Source: Prochlorococcus sp. AG-347-I06 (lineage in GTDB: Bacteria; Cyanobacteriota; Cyanobacteriia; PCC-6307; Cyanobiaceae). Taken from it: a stretch of 64,000 nucleotides of DNA. The notes under the pieces were generated by a model. The model worked only from the letters and a program-made list of their open reading frames with translations. It was not told the DNA's origin and did no database searches. Where the stretch lies: the NCBI GenBank assembly GCA_003281605.1, contig QCBM01000001.1, forward strand, positions 186,001 through 250,000. Reading direction: 5' to 3'. How positions within the stretch are numbered: position 1 is the first letter of the stretch; the number at the start of each line of letters is the position of its first letter. Positions 34,672 through 42,125 of this stretch are shown piece after piece. Made by a program: the position numbers and the translations under genes.

Positions 34672-34701
34672 GGAATGAATCTTTTATTTGAGATTCATTC
34701 C
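34672..34701 (+). terminator. Perfect 11-bp terminator hairpin
   Basis: GGAATGAATCT, an 8-nt loop, AGATTCATTCC, followed by TTATTTAATTT. Located 26 nt after the 13-codon ORF. Confidence 0.6.
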
Positions 34702-34816
34702 TTATTTAATTTCTTTCTAAAAAATGTAAATAACAAGTATTAAATTCTAAAAGTTAAAAATCTGTTCATATTAAAATGATTTTAGGCTTAAGTCTCTTTT
34801 TAGATAGTTGCTAACC

Positions 34817-34999
34817 TTACCTGAATCCAAAACTAGTTTTTTGTTCTTCTTTTTCTTCCCATTCATTAATAATTAGTTTTAGTAAACTTTTAAGTTCTGA
34901 ATTCGAAGCATCAGTATCTTTTTGAAGATTTATACAAATGTTTTTTATTTCCTCAAAAGCATTATCAATTAATATTGTTTTTTGATCTGGATTAGCCAT
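34817..34999 (-). CDS. Small helical hypothetical protein
   Basis: 60 residues, acidic and helical (MANPDQKTILIDNAFEEIKN, LKSLLKLIINEWEEKEEQ). No membrane segment, no motif. It sits 6 nt downstream of the stop of the small membrane protein gene (35006-35215) on the same strand. Confidence 0.6.
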   Translation of the reverse strand: MANPDQKTILIDNAFEEIKNICINLQKDTDASNSELKSLLKLIINEWEEKEEQKTSFGFR

Positions 35000-35005
35000 A
35001 GAATT

Positions 35006-35215
35006 TTAAAATGCTCCATTACAGTTGAACCCACTGCAGTTAATAACCCTGAAAATATTCATTACAAAGTTGTGGAATCTTTCATCATAAAAAAATGCCC
35101 AGGTTGTAAAAATAGCAAAACCAGAGACAGCAAAAGCAACATATTGAAGCCAATGTATTCCATAGATATCCAATCCATTTTTATCAAAATCAGAATTACT
35201 CAATTGCTTTTTCAC
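35006..35215 (-). CDS. Small membrane protein
   Basis: 69 residues. A polar N-terminus (MKKQLSNSDFDKNGLDIYGI) is followed by one membrane helix (WLQYVAFAVSGFAIFTTWAFF) and a C-terminal part with two Cys (VINCSGFNCNGAF). Possible cysteine ligands or a disulfide. Not assigned. Confidence 0.6.
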   Translation of the reverse strand: MKKQLSNSDFDKNGLDIYGIHWLQYVAFAVSGFAIFTTWAFFYDERFHNFVMNIFRVINCSGFNCNGAF

Positions 35216-35298
35216 TTATAATAAAAATTTTTTTTTTAAAAGGAGAGTTTGTTTTGAACAAGAAATTTTTTTTTTTAAGACCTTAATGTATTGATAGT

Positions 35299-35553
35299 TT
35301 AAATAAAACCAGGTATTATCCATCCAAAAAAACCGTAGTTTATTATCAAAGCTAAAAAACCAATCATAGCTAATCTCCCATTTGTTATTTCGGCATTTTT
35401 CCAAAATTTACCCATATAGTTTTTATTTTTTTTCGAATTTTTATCTATCAAATAATTTGGTTCTAAAGGTTCCTGCAACCTTTTGATGGCGTATAAAGAG
35501 AATTGAAACGTAATTGCGATTATAACAACTATAAAACTAGTAAGTGCATCCAT
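35299..35553 (-). CDS. High-light-inducible (Hli) protein with an extra N-terminal helix
   Basis: 84 residues. The C-terminal half is a one-helix LHC-like domain with the chlorophyll-binding motif EITNGRLAMIGF (about 55-66), which protects photosystems from excess light. In front is another hydrophobic helix (LTSFIVVIIAITFQFSLYAI, about 4-23) not found in plain Hli proteins, making a two-helix layout. Prochlorococcus carries many hli genes, often in accessory regions like this one. Confidence 0.85.
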   Translation of the reverse strand: MDALTSFIVVIIAITFQFSLYAIKRLQEPLEPNYLIDKNSKKNKNYMGKFWKNAEITNGRLAMIGFLALIINYGFFGWIIPGFI

Positions 35554-35904
35554 TTTTAGATTTCATATGTGGTCAATTAGTAAGCCAAAGAATAAATGAC
35601 ATTTTAAACATCAAACATTTCCTATTTTCTGCTTTATTGACAGAGGAAACCTTAACTTGAATTATTAAAGAATGTAACATATTTAAAAAAAATTAGTATG
35701 AATTCTTACTTTTTCTTTGGATTTCACACTTTTAAGTACTTTACTGTTACATTTATGTGTCATTAACATCCTAAGACTAGTCTTGATTGAATTACAGAAT
35801 TAGATTTAAGGTTTTTACTTTAAATCAGATAAAATATTGAAAAATTTTTATAAGGAATATATTTTCAATTACATTTATTTAAGTATTTTAATAACTAGAA
35901 ATTA
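35554..35904. other. AT-rich intergenic stretch without a convincing gene
   Basis: About 350 bp between the Hli gene and the next small gene, both on the minus strand. Only stop-interrupted reading frames are present (longest about 22 codons). It must contain the Hli promoter; no clear repeat, tRNA or terminator is seen. Confidence 0.6.
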
Positions 35905-36024
35905 TTATTTTTGTTTGATTTCCGGAAGGTAGAATTTATTGCCTAATGTATATCCAATTGACATCAGAACGAAACCTATAAGTTGAGGTAAATGAGAATT
36001 TGCTAGAGAGATTTTTTCAATCAT
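35905..36024 (-). CDS. 39-residue membrane microprotein
   Basis: ATG at 36024, TAA at 35905. MIEKISLANSHLPQ leads into one helix (LIGFVLMSIGYTLGN) and a basic tail KFYLPEIKQK. No family recognised. Codon use and position fit the run of small minus-strand genes here. Confidence 0.5.
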   Translation of the reverse strand: MIEKISLANSHLPQLIGFVLMSIGYTLGNKFYLPEIKQK

Positions 36025-36075
36025 TTCTCAATATATAAATTTCTATAATAATAAAATATTTTAAATACTGTAAGT

Positions 36076-36246
36076 CTATTTTCTTTTTGATTCTTTAATT
36101 TCCCCAGATTTTTTTAGAGAATTAACAAGTCTTTTATTTTCTGTTTTTAAATTTTCTAATGCAGATTTTGTGAATTGTTCTTTAGCCTCAAATTTTGCTG
36201 AACTTATAACTTTTTTATTAGGGAGTTTTTTCTTTGGTTCTGACAT
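36076..36246 (-). CDS. Small lysine-rich coiled-coil protein, paralogue of 40062 gene
   Basis: 56 residues from the third ATG (MSEPKKKLPNK); earlier ATGs at 36249 and 36261 are possible. Highly basic, with a C-terminal helical tail LENLKTENKRLVNSLKKSG that recurs, diverged, in the gene at 40062 (LEVLTNENDYLVKNLKKAG). Probably nucleic-acid or protein binding, which is inference. Confidence 0.6.
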   Translation of the reverse strand: MSEPKKKLPNKKVISSAKFEAKEQFTKSALENLKTENKRLVNSLKKSGEIKESKRK

Positions 36247-36348
36247 CATATTGAACAGCAATTTAGAAAATTTTAGAAGTTATTTTTTTTTAGTCAGGTA
36301 TTATTTTTTACAGTTTTCTGGTTAATAATATTTGTTTACATAGACAAA

Positions 36349-36561
36349 TTAATCTTTATCTTTTGGGAGCCTTAACCATCCAGTAGTCCATTCTGTTTTT
36401 AGTTTTGCCCACGAAATTCTTTTAATATCTTTTTTATTTTTGGTAGGAAAAATATCAACCCATCTATCTTCATTTTTTCCACCATATGCTTTAACTTGAA
36501 AATGCCTATTACCATTAATTGTTTTTGGTGCTGTCCAACACAAAGTAGGAGGCCATTTCAT
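36349..36561 (-). CDS. TIGR02450-type tryptophan-rich conserved protein
   Basis: 70 residues with the family pattern KWPPTLCWTAPKTINGNRHFQVKAY at the N-terminus and ISWAKLKTEWTTGWLRLP at the C-terminus. Tryptophan-rich and basic, soluble. The family is widespread in cyanobacteria but has no known function. Confidence 0.75.
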   Translation of the reverse strand: MKWPPTLCWTAPKTINGNRHFQVKAYGGKNEDRWVDIFPTKNKKDIKRISWAKLKTEWTTGWLRLPKDKD

Positions 36562-36585
36562 GAGAAATTTTTAAAATTTAAAAAA

Positions 36586-36672
36586 CTAAAAGTTGCTTTG
36601 CCCAGTTAACACTAAACCATAATATGCAATCGTACCAAGGATAAGTACGATTCCTAGTATTCTAATAATCAT
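36586..36672 (-). CDS. 28-residue single-helix membrane microprotein
   Basis: ATG at 36672, TAG at 36586: MIIRILGIVLILGTIAYYGL plus a short polar tail (VLTGQSNF). Almost entirely one membrane helix with a single Arg at the N-terminal end, indicating cytoplasmic N-terminus. Confidence 0.5.
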   Translation of the reverse strand: MIIRILGIVLILGTIAYYGLVLTGQSNF

Positions 36673-36740
36673 GATTTAATATTTTAAATTCAAATTATAT
36701 TAGAGAAACTTTATAAATTTGAGTGAAAATTTAATATTTT

Positions 36741-36950
36741 CTAATTTTTCCTTTTTTTATTTCTAACTATAGAGTGGCAAGATTCAGGATGCCATTCATT
36801 CTGAATCTTGCCAATAAAATCATAAATAAATGAATCAGGACATCCAGTTTTTTTTTGAAGTTCTGCAAGTTCTTCTCTAATGAATTCATATACACTCGTT
36901 ATTACCCCTAAATTTTCTTCTTGAGAGGGCGCCCATTTTTTATTCTCCAT
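36741..36950 (-). CDS. Hypothetical protein
   Basis: 69 residues from ATG at 36950 (MENKKWAPSQEENLG). An in-frame start at 36977 would add nine residues (MWKIIEKIL) but overlap the upstream gene by 17 nt. Helical with two Cys (KKTGCPDSFI, ESCHSIVRN) and a basic tail. No family recognised. Confidence 0.6.
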   Translation of the reverse strand: MENKKWAPSQEENLGVITSVYEFIREELAELQKKTGCPDSFIYDFIGKIQNEWHPESCHSIVRNKKRKN

Positions 36951-36960
36951 TAATATTTTT

Positions 36961-37131
36961 TCAATTATTTTCCACAATATCGTAATAGGTTATGTCTCCA
37001 TAATCAGCATCTGAACAACATAAATCTCCATATACTTCCTCTAACAAATCGTACGCATCTGAATAATTATCAAAACTTTGAGCTGTTAATTCGTCATCTT
37101 TCCCATCAATTCTGATTATTTTGTAGGTCAT
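36961..37131 (-). CDS. Small acidic hypothetical protein
   Basis: 56 residues, ATG at 37131, TGA at 36961: MTYKIIRIDGKDDELTAQSF followed by NYSDAYDLLEEVYGDLCCSD and a C-terminal YYDIVENN. Acidic and soluble with a CC pair. It precedes the gene at 36741-36950 by about 10 nt, so they form a pair. Confidence 0.65.
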   Translation of the reverse strand: MTYKIIRIDGKDDELTAQSFDNYSDAYDLLEEVYGDLCCSDADYGDITYYDIVENN

Positions 37132-37193
37132 ATTTTACTTAGATGATAAAAGTATTTTTTTTGATACATTAGTTCATCTTATAAATAAAAATC

Positions 37194-37400
37194 TTATTTA
37201 GGAGTATTAGTTGGGTAAAGCTTCTGAATTTTATTTTTCTGAATTTCTATTTTTCTTCTTTCATATTTTTTTGCCATTATTTTTCTGATAAATAATTGTG
37301 GGATAAGCCAAACTAACGCGATAGCTATAGCCATGAAAGCGGGATTTCTCCACGTTAACCTAATAAACTCTTCTATAAATGCTTGATTGAAAATTTCCAT
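37194..37400 (-). CDS. Small membrane protein
   Basis: 68 residues. One membrane helix (AFMAIAIALVWLIPQLFI, about 21-38) and a strongly basic C-terminal half (IRKIMAKKYERRKIEIQKNKIQK). Unknown function. Confidence 0.6.
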   Translation of the reverse strand: MEIFNQAFIEEFIRLTWRNPAFMAIAIALVWLIPQLFIRKIMAKKYERRKIEIQKNKIQKLYPTNTPK

Positions 37401-37574
37401 ACATTAAATTTTGATGATAAAAATATCTTTGCTTTCTTTTATAGAATCTTTTAAGTTACATAATTCATCATAACCTTAAAAAATCTAATAAGGAATTTTA
37501 TAAATTTTTTCTTTTTCTAGTTCGTTTTCTTTTATATTTGGATTTAGATTAATTTTTTATTTTTTAGTTTAGAG

Positions 37575-38240
37575 ATGTCGACTTATCTAATTACAGGATC
37601 AAATAGGGGTATTGGATTAGAACTATGTAGGCAAATTCATAAGAGGGGAGATAATGTAATTGCAACGTGTAGGAAAGCTTCAAAAGAACTTAGAGATTTA
37701 GGAGTGAGAATTGAAGAGAATATAGAAATTTCTTCTGATGAGTCGATAACAAATTTGTGTAAAAAACTATCTGGAGTTAATTTAGATTGCTTAATTCATA
37801 ATGCAGGAATTTATGAATTTAATTCTTTCGAAAACTTAGAAAAGAAAAGTATTTTGCGTCAATTTGTAGTCAATGCATTGAGCCCAATATGTATGACTCA
37901 ATCACTTAAACATCTTTTAAAAAGATCTTCTAAAGTTGCTTTTATCACAAGTAGAATGGGATCTATTGAAGATAATACATCAGGAAGTTCTTATGGTTAC
38001 AGGATGTCTAAAGTCGCTTTGTCCATGGCAGCAAAATCACTTTCCATAGATTTATCAAGAGAAGATATTTATGTAGCTATTTTGCATCCTGGGTTAGTGA
38101 GTACAAGAATGACTGGCTTTACAAGAAATGGAATTAGTCCTGAAGAATCAGCAAATGGCCTTTTAAAACGTATAGATGCTTTAAATAAAAATAACTCGGG
38201 TACGTTCTGGCATGCCAAAGGAGAAGTTTTGCCTTGGTAA
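37575..38240 (+). CDS. Short-chain dehydrogenase/reductase
   Basis: 221 residues. NAD(P)-binding motif TGSNRGIGLELCRQI (about 7-21), NAG motif (LIHNAGIYEF), catalytic serine in AFITSRMGSI and the YGYRMSK tetrad pair (Y-x3-K). Full SDR set, classical length slightly short. The substrate cannot be read; its nearest general type is the C-factor/sniffer-like carbonyl reductases (inference). Confidence 0.9.
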   Translation: MSTYLITGSNRGIGLELCRQIHKRGDNVIATCRKASKELRDLGVRIEENIEISSDESITNLCKKLSGVNLDCLIHNAGIYEFNSFENLEKKSILRQFVVNALSPICMTQSLKHLLKRSSKVAFITSRMGSIEDNTSGSSYGYRMSKVALSMAAKSLSIDLSREDIYVAILHPGLVSTRMTGFTRNGISPEESANGLLKRIDALNKNNSGTFWHAKGEVLPW

Positions 38241-38372
38241 TATCAATACATTTATTTTCAAGAGATTTATATCCTTAATTTGTTAAAAAACTTTTAAATT
38301 TTTATCGAATTTCTTTCCTTGTTTAATTCTTTTAGTTATCTTTAAAAAAACATTAGTAAAGGAGGTGATTCA

Positions 38373-38495
38373 TTGTCGTATCTACCGGAAAATGCGGTTA
38401 TCATAGGGGCCGTGAATACAGTATCTTCATCATATTCATCGGTCTCTTTTTCTTTGATTAAGAAAAAAGGTTTTATAATCAACAGATTTATATAA
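38373..38495 (+). CDS. 40-codon ORF with a perfect ribosome-binding site
   Basis: AGGAGGTGA (a perfect anti-SD complement, unusual for this AT-rich genome) precedes TTG at 38373. The product, MSYLPENAVIIGAVNTVSSS..., ends in a basic hydrophobic tail (LIKKKGFIINRFI). A strong terminator lies 18 nt downstream. Such a strong signal on a tiny gene points to high expression. No family recognised. Confidence 0.55.
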   Translation: MSYLPENAVIIGAVNTVSSSYSSVSFSLIKKKGFIINRFI

Positions 38496-38513
38496 ATCTG
38501 TTACTCAATAATT

Positions 38514-38551
38514 AAAAGCTCTGCATCTCATGAAGTTGTAGAGCTTTTTTT
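38514..38551 (+). terminator. Rho-independent terminator
   Basis: AAAAGCTCT pairs with AGAGCTTTT across a loop, followed by a T run. It closes the 38373 gene. A separate perfect palindrome CAGATTTATATAAATCTG overlaps that gene's stop (38483-38500). Confidence 0.8.
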
Positions 38552-38581
38552 GTGAATTTAAATAGTCTTTCAAAAGTTACT

Positions 38582-38683
38582 CTATCTTTTTTGGCCGAAG
38601 TAAATTAAGGCTAAAAAAGATAAAGTGCTTACCAAAGCGATTAAGTACCATCCAGTAGAGGAGTTGCTAGTTACTTCGGTCAT
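38582..38683 (-). CDS. 33-residue membrane microprotein
   Basis: ATG at 38683, TAG at 38582: a polar start (MTEVTSNSSTG), one helix (WYLIALVSTLSFLALIYFG) and QKR. Its start directly abuts the stop of the next upstream microprotein. Confidence 0.55.
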   Translation of the reverse strand: MTEVTSNSSTGWYLIALVSTLSFLALIYFGQKR

Positions 38684-38773
38684 TTATTTTGATTTATCGG
38701 ACGAATTTATTATTTGAGTGAAAATCACAATTGATATCATTAAAAAAACTAAAAGGATGTAAGTTACGTTCAT
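38684..38773 (-). CDS. 29-residue membrane microprotein
   Basis: ATG at 38773, TAA at 38684: MNVTYILLVFLMISIVIFTQ then IINSSDKSK. One helix. The stop abuts the next gene's ATG and its own ATG abuts the stop of the 38774 gene, so four genes (39255 down to 38582) are stacked with no gaps. Confidence 0.55.
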   Translation of the reverse strand: MNVTYILLVFLMISIVIFTQIINSSDKSK

Positions 38774-39028
38774 TTATAGAAAAATGCTAATTATCAAAAA
38801 GATTATTCCTAGAACTACCGCAACAATTGCTCCATCAACTAATAAGTCTTTCCATGTATAACTTTTAAGCATTCTTTTTTTATCTTCTTCACTCATAAGG
38901 TTGTTCAACCAGGTCCAATCTAAAAGCTGTGTCAATGCAACACCAAAAATTAAATGACCAATCAAAATACCAATCAGATCAATTCTAGAAATATCTTTAG
39001 TGAGACTTGTGATAATAAAAAAGTCCAC
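38774..39028 (-). CDS. Two-helix membrane protein
   Basis: 84 residues: a membrane helix near the N-terminus (LIGILIGHLIFGVALTQLL), a charged loop (MSEEDKKRMLKSYTWKDLLVD) and a C-terminal helix (GAIVAVVLGIIFLIISIFL). Overlaps the neighbouring upstream gene by one base. Function unknown. Confidence 0.65.
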   Translation of the reverse strand: MDFFIITSLTKDISRIDLIGILIGHLIFGVALTQLLDWTWLNNLMSEEDKKRMLKSYTWKDLLVDGAIVAVVLGIIFLIISIFL

Positions 39029-39255
39029 TAGCTTTTGTCTTTATTAGATAAGGCACCGCCTTCTTCTTTGTATTTTTCCCAAGCTTCGCTTATTTTTGCT
39101 TTAGAGAAATTTTGTTTTCCCTCAGAGAATTTATTTTTGAGGTTATTTAAACTATTACTAAGTTCTTTTTTTGTTGGTTCATCAAGAAAGTTTGATGTTA
39201 ATTTCCATAAATACCAGCTACTAGCTAGAAGAAGAATTAATCCGAGTAATTGCAT
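39028..39255 (-). CDS. Membrane-anchored coiled-coil protein
   Basis: 75 residues: one N-terminal membrane helix (MQLLGLILLLASSWYLWKL) and a long charged helix (LSNSLNNLKNKFSEGKQNFSK...). Starts the gap-free block of small membrane proteins. Function unknown. Confidence 0.65.
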   Translation of the reverse strand: MQLLGLILLLASSWYLWKLTSNFLDEPTKKELSNSLNNLKNKFSEGKQNFSKAKISEAWEKYKEEGGALSNKDKS

Positions 39256-39347
39256 ATTAGTTTTTTACCATCCTACAACTTTTCAAATGGTTTCGATAAA
39301 TTAATTTATTTAATACCTGCAGAAATCTTTTTTGACCTAAATAAAAA

Positions 39348-39503
39348 TTAAAACTTTAACCAGTGGAAAAATATTCTATCCAGCAGCCATATAGTTAGAC
39401 CACCTTCCAGGAAAGCTAACCAATACATCCCATAATCGGAAAATCCCATTTGTTCTTTTACTGTTTTGATTAATTTTTTGTGAGCTTGAATGAGATCTTT
39501 CAT
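39348..39503 (-). CDS. Small membrane protein
   Basis: 51 residues, ATG at 39503, TAA at 39348: a basic amphipathic helix (MKDLIQAHKKLIKTVKEQMG) then FSDYGMYWLAFLEGG and a helix (LTIWLLDRIFFHWLKF). Not assigned to a family. Same strand as the block below it. Confidence 0.6.
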   Translation of the reverse strand: MKDLIQAHKKLIKTVKEQMGFSDYGMYWLAFLEGGLTIWLLDRIFFHWLKF

Positions 39504-39518
39504 GAGCAATTAAATTTT

Positions 39519-39770
39519 TTAAACCTGCTGAATTTCTTTAGTTAAAAAACCCTTTCCGTAGCAAGATAGACATGTTTTAGTCTCATCTAGTGAAATTCTT
39601 AGAAAACCTGCTCCATTACATCTAAAGCAATTTACTTTTGTGTTTGAATAGATTTTTGATTTAATTTTTGCAGCACGATTTAAGTAAGAAACAGTTTCTT
39701 TACGGCCGTTTGCTTTGGCAGCTTTGTTTAAAAGCTCTTTGTAGTTGACTTTAAGTTCTTGAATATTCAT
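39519..39770 (-). CDS. DnaJ-type zinc-ribbon small protein
   Basis: 83 residues. A helical N-terminal half is followed by two DnaJ-like zinc-finger repeats, CFRCNGAGF and CLSCYGKGF, giving one four-Cys zinc site. It lacks a J domain. Small free-standing proteins of this type are known in cyanobacteria, with likely disulfide-isomerase or chaperone partner roles (inference). Confidence 0.8.
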   Translation of the reverse strand: MNIQELKVNYKELLNKAAKANGRKETVSYLNRAAKIKSKIYSNTKVNCFRCNGAGFLRISLDETKTCLSCYGKGFLTKEIQQV

Positions 39771-40061
39771 CTTTTATAAATCTAAGATGCGAATGCAGGA
39801 AAACTGGATGTTTTAATAAATTAAAGAATCTTGGATTTTCCCGTTTATATTTCTAACCTGATCTCTTACTGAGATTAGGCTAATATAACTAGGATTTGTT
39901 TTATATGTTTGGTATAAAGAGTATTAATTTGTATATTTAATAGAAATTTTATATTTGATAAAGTAAAAATTTGTGGGAGATTATTCAAGAAATATTTTTT
40001 TGTCTTTGAAAAGAAGCTTAAATAATTTATTGTTTGAGAAGTATTTAAAAGCTCTAGTAGA

Positions 40062-40187
40062 TCATCCAGCTTTTTTGAGGTTTTTAACTAAATAATCATT
40101 TTCATTAGTAAGAACTTCGAGCTTGGATTTTTCCAACTCTTTTTTTATTTCGGGATTAAAATCCTTTTTTGTCTCAATTGGATTCAT
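40062..40187 (-). CDS. Small coiled-coil protein, paralogue of 36076 gene
   Basis: 41 residues from ATG at 40187 (MNPIETKKDFNPEIKKEL). The frame is open to 40304 but the upstream part is not helical and reads like non-coding. The tail KLEVLTNENDYLVKNLKKAG matches the tail of the gene at 36076 (LENLKTENKRLVNSLKKSG). Confidence 0.55.
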   Translation of the reverse strand: MNPIETKKDFNPEIKKELEKSKLEVLTNENDYLVKNLKKAG

Positions 40188-40247
40188 AGGATTTGGACTT
40201 GAAGTTTTTAAAATTAAGTGATTATCATAGTGATCCCAAAACAAATT

Positions 40248-40359
40248 TGTGGATAGTTTTTTCTTAAAAGAAGATAATATTTTATTTTGCACATAGAAAT
40301 CCAAATTTAATCAACATATTGTGGAAAACCCTGTTGAAAAACACTTAAAAAGTGGATAA
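40248..40359. other. Cluster of DnaA-box-like 9-mers
   Basis: TGTGGATAG (40248-40256), TGTGGAAAA (40320-40328), TGTTGAAAA (40332-40340) and AGTGGATAA (40351-40359) are all variants of the reverse complement of TTWTCCACA, all in the same orientation, within 112 bp. The 40320 site is the cyanobacterial consensus. AT-rich sequence follows (40480-40640). A chromosomal origin normally has more boxes and neighbouring dnaN or dnaA; neither is seen. Confidence 0.35.
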
Positions 40360-40719
40360 CTCTTCGGGAGCATTATCAAAACAAGCTTTTCTGGAAAAAT
40401 ATTTAAGTATTAATACTTCATCAAAAAAAATTAAATGTAGTTTAAAAAGTACCATAATCTCTTGTTATAACTGTGGGATCATTACTTTTTTAAAAAAGAA
40501 AAAAATCTATTCCAAGAGCACATGTTGATAAAGAATTTTAAAAAATTTTTTTCATGATGTATCAATTTGAAAATTAAAGTGAAGAAAAATCAATCTAAAC
40601 TTGAAATTTTTAATTTTTGCCTTAAGTGGTCAAAAAATATTTAATTCGGTTTTCTCTATGCAAATATTTCTCAAACCTAAAACTTATCAAATAGGGTTGG
40701 CTAAGTTTATAGATTTTAA
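40305..40719. other. Long AT-rich intergenic region
   Basis: About 415 bp with no credible protein-coding gene except a possible 21-codon ORF (40658-40723, MQIFLKPKTYQIGLAKFIDF...) that overlaps the next gene start as ATGA. The DnaA-box-like sites lie at its left end. Long T and A runs occur around 40490-40550. Confidence 0.5.
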
Positions 40720-40956
40720 ATGACAGAAGAAAAAAAGGATTCAAAAAAATGTTCTGGAAAGAAAAACATTATGTTTGCTTATGGTTTTATACAACTTGGT
40801 TCTAGTTTCGTATCTGCAATAGCTTTAGCTGCAATCGCTTTTGGATTCTGTTCAGTAAAAAAAGAGTCTAAACTTTTTAATAAATGTGTTGCAGAAATTA
40901 TTGAAGATGGTGGTACCAGTTCTGAGGCCGTAAGGTATTGCAACGGGGGCAATTAA
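40720..40956 (+). CDS. Small membrane protein
   Basis: 78 residues. Lysine-rich N-terminus with one Cys (DSKKCSGKKN), one membrane helix (SSFVSAIALAAIAFGFCSV), then a C-terminal part with two Cys (NKCVAEIIEDGG, RYCNGGN) likely in the lumen or periplasm. Unknown function. Confidence 0.65.
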   Translation: MTEEKKDSKKCSGKKNIMFAYGFIQLGSSFVSAIALAAIAFGFCSVKKESKLFNKCVAEIIEDGGTSSEAVRYCNGGN

Positions 40957-40977
40957 AATTTCTCTCAGAATAATTAA

Positions 40978-41220
40978 GTGGACTCGACCTGTGATTTGAT
41001 TATTGACTCTTTAAAAGAGGAGCCAATTGGAGAAACTGATCATTTTATTTGGTTCATAACAGATATTGGTATCGTTGCTCTATTTAAAAGAGAGGAAAAC
41101 TTTGAAACTTATAGTTCGAATGTCGAAATTGAGGCAAATAAAATTGCTTTAGATATAACTAAAGAAGAGAAAGAGTACCTCAAAATAAAAGATAGACAGG
41201 TTTTCTTGTTTTATTCATAA
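40978..41220 (+). CDS. Hypothetical protein
   Basis: 80 residues, starting at GTG 40978, 21 nt after the previous stop. The sequence (LIIDSLKEEPIGETDHFIWF, then ITDIGIVALFKREENF) suggests a small alpha/beta soluble protein with no clear family. Likely cotranscribed with the membrane protein before it. Confidence 0.6.
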   Translation: MDSTCDLIIDSLKEEPIGETDHFIWFITDIGIVALFKREENFETYSSNVEIEANKIALDITKEEKEYLKIKDRQVFLFYS

Positions 41221-41240
41221 TCTAGGATTTAGTTCTTGAT

Positions 41241-41432
41241 TTAGTAAGATGGCTCAAGGTTAAAGGCCGGCTCCATAATATTGCTTTCGCTAATTAATTC
41301 GTAGGTTAGCTCTTTATTTAGGGCATTTATATAAGATGTATAAAGTTTTCCCCAAACAAATTCAAATTCATCTTTACTTAAATTCTTGAAAAGAATTTCT
41401 CCTTTGAAGTAAATGTGATAAGAATCATTCAT
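41241..41432 (-). CDS. Hypothetical protein conserved in Prochlorococcus
   Basis: 63 residues from ATG at 41432 (MNDSYHIYFKGEILFKNLSK); a second ATG one codon earlier is possible. The beginning resembles a small family common in Prochlorococcus, recognised from memory without certainty. Soluble, with KDEFEFVWGKL helix. Confidence 0.65.
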   Translation of the reverse strand: MNDSYHIYFKGEILFKNLSKDEFEFVWGKLYTSYINALNKELTYELISESNIMEPAFNLEPSY

Positions 41433-41530
41433 CATGGAAAATTAATCTTATCCTTTTTAACGCAGTGAAATATGTATGTAGTATTAGGTGCTACTAAAAA
41501 GAAATTTATATGTAGAAGTTAGAAATACTT

Positions 41531-41842
41531 TTAGACTATCCGTGTATTCATTTTTTGTTTTTTGAATAATCCGACTGTCTCATCAAGATCCATACAAGGC
41601 TGAATGCTTATATCCATTAACCTTCTCCATGGATGCCATTGCTTCCAAATTGTCTCAAGAGAATCTGCACTCACTACAGAATGTCCAATCCCATTTTGAA
41701 CCATAAAAATCCAAGAATGAACCTCATAGTTTTCAGGTCTATTTTGGGGGCCACCTGATTCATACCAATTAATTAGCATTTCTGCCCCTTCTTCTTGATC
41801 CTCGCCATCAGTAAATTCGTAGGAAATCAAATACCTTTGCAT
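41531..41842 (-). CDS. DUF3303-like protein
   Basis: 103 residues. MQRYLISYEFTDGED, YESGGPQNRPENYEVHSWIFMVQNG and WHPWRRLMDISIQP match the short alpha/beta layout of DUF3303 (ferredoxin-like, dimeric alpha-beta barrel). No catalytic assignment. It is a single gene on the minus strand. Confidence 0.75.
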   Translation of the reverse strand: MQRYLISYEFTDGEDQEEGAEMLINWYESGGPQNRPENYEVHSWIFMVQNGIGHSVVSADSLETIWKQWHPWRRLMDISIQPCMDLDETVGLFKKQKMNTRIV

Positions 41843-41943
41843 ATAGATTATTATTAAATTCTCTAAACTATTTTAACTCTAGATTTAGATATTGCCTCCG
41901 AATTTAATTAATGCTATGAAGTTTATAGAAGTGATTGTTTTAA

Positions 41944-42048
41944 ATGACAGAAAGATTTGGGAAAATTAAAAAGAATATTTTGACTAATTTATCTTTTATA
42001 AATAAGACAATCTTGAAGTATTTTCAAAACCATGATCTGTTCGTATAG
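41944..42048 (+). CDS. Possible 34-codon ORF
   Basis: ATG at 41944, TAG at 42046-42048: MTERFGKIKKNILTNLSFIN then KTILKYFQNHDLFV. Basic and amphipathic. No ribosome-binding site and no family, so it may be chance. Confidence 0.25.
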   Translation: MTERFGKIKKNILTNLSFINKTILKYFQNHDLFV

Positions 42049-42125
42049 CTCCCTTTAACAGATAAAATTTGATACTTTTTAAAATACCCTAAATTAGTTA
42101 CCATATTTGTACTGTATAGATACCG

